Below, one piece after another: positions 63,901 to 64,000 of a stretch of 64,000 nt of DNA. The position numbers and the translations under genes were made by a program. Numbering within the stretch: position 1 is the stretch's first letter; the number at the start of each line of letters is the position of its first letter. The stretch spans positions 1 through 64,000 of the forward strand of contig JADDOH010007964.1 in NCBI GenBank assembly GCA_016648135.1, read 5' to 3'. This stretch comes from Agrypnia vestita (lineage: Eukaryota; Arthropoda; Insecta; Trichoptera; Phryganeidae). The notes below the pieces were generated by a model. It was given only the letters and a program-made list of their open reading frames with translations, did no database searches and had not been told where the DNA came from.

Positions 63901-64000
<100 letters not shown>

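Overview
This window is AT-rich eukaryotic DNA, most likely intergenic sequence from an insect. Four things support that: insect-type non-LTR retrotransposon fragments, Penelope-like elements with GIY-YIG endonuclease remnants, short Helitron-like elements of the kind common in arthropods, and a (CCTAA)5 block matching the insect TTAGG telomere repeat. I cannot assign an order. I found no intact host protein-coding gene. A few isolated ORFs could be exons or transposon remnants and are listed with low confidence. The one recognisable RNA gene is a U6 snRNA pseudogene inside a LINE fragment.

Layout. 1-5 kb: Penelope-like (PLE) terminal debris, a composite copy of a foldback-like repeat (called FB1 here), and a minus-strand LINE 3' end split by a young FB1 copy. 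5-7.3 kb: GC-richer islands with exon-like ORFs. 8-11.3 kb: FB1 and R5 fragments, interstitial telomere repeats, a PLE 3' end with a hammerhead motif, and a Helitron-like element. 12-16 kb: AT-rich repeat debris with a perfect 22-bp hairpin. 16-24 kb: a PLE with GIY-YIG remnant and hammerhead, foldbacks FB2 and FB3, the second young FB1 copy, tRNA-derived SINEs and the U6-in-LINE locus. 24-36 kb: FB1, FB2 and FB3 copies, two hammerhead motifs and LINE tails. 36-43 kb: FB1 in tandem, PLE fragments with hammerheads, and an R5 foldback. 43-56 kb: Helitron-like elements, FB1 copies with a nested RTE tail, and LINE/RTE 3' fragments. 56-64 kb: LINE, tRNA-bearing foldback, Helitron-like elements, and at the right edge a piggyBac-type cysteine-rich domain.

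Two themes stand out. First, at least six hammerhead ribozyme cores (CUGANGA - stem II - GAAA) are readable, with several decayed ones, all in PLE-like terminal sequence; some retain a closing stem and a cleavage triplet. Second, unrelated repeats here occur as inverted self-duplications. In the two best FB1 copies the arms are 100% identical within a copy (154 bp and 146 bp) but differ from each other at about ten sites, which implies recent snap-back synthesis or arm-to-arm conversion. I could run no database search or folding program; family names rest on motifs read by eye.
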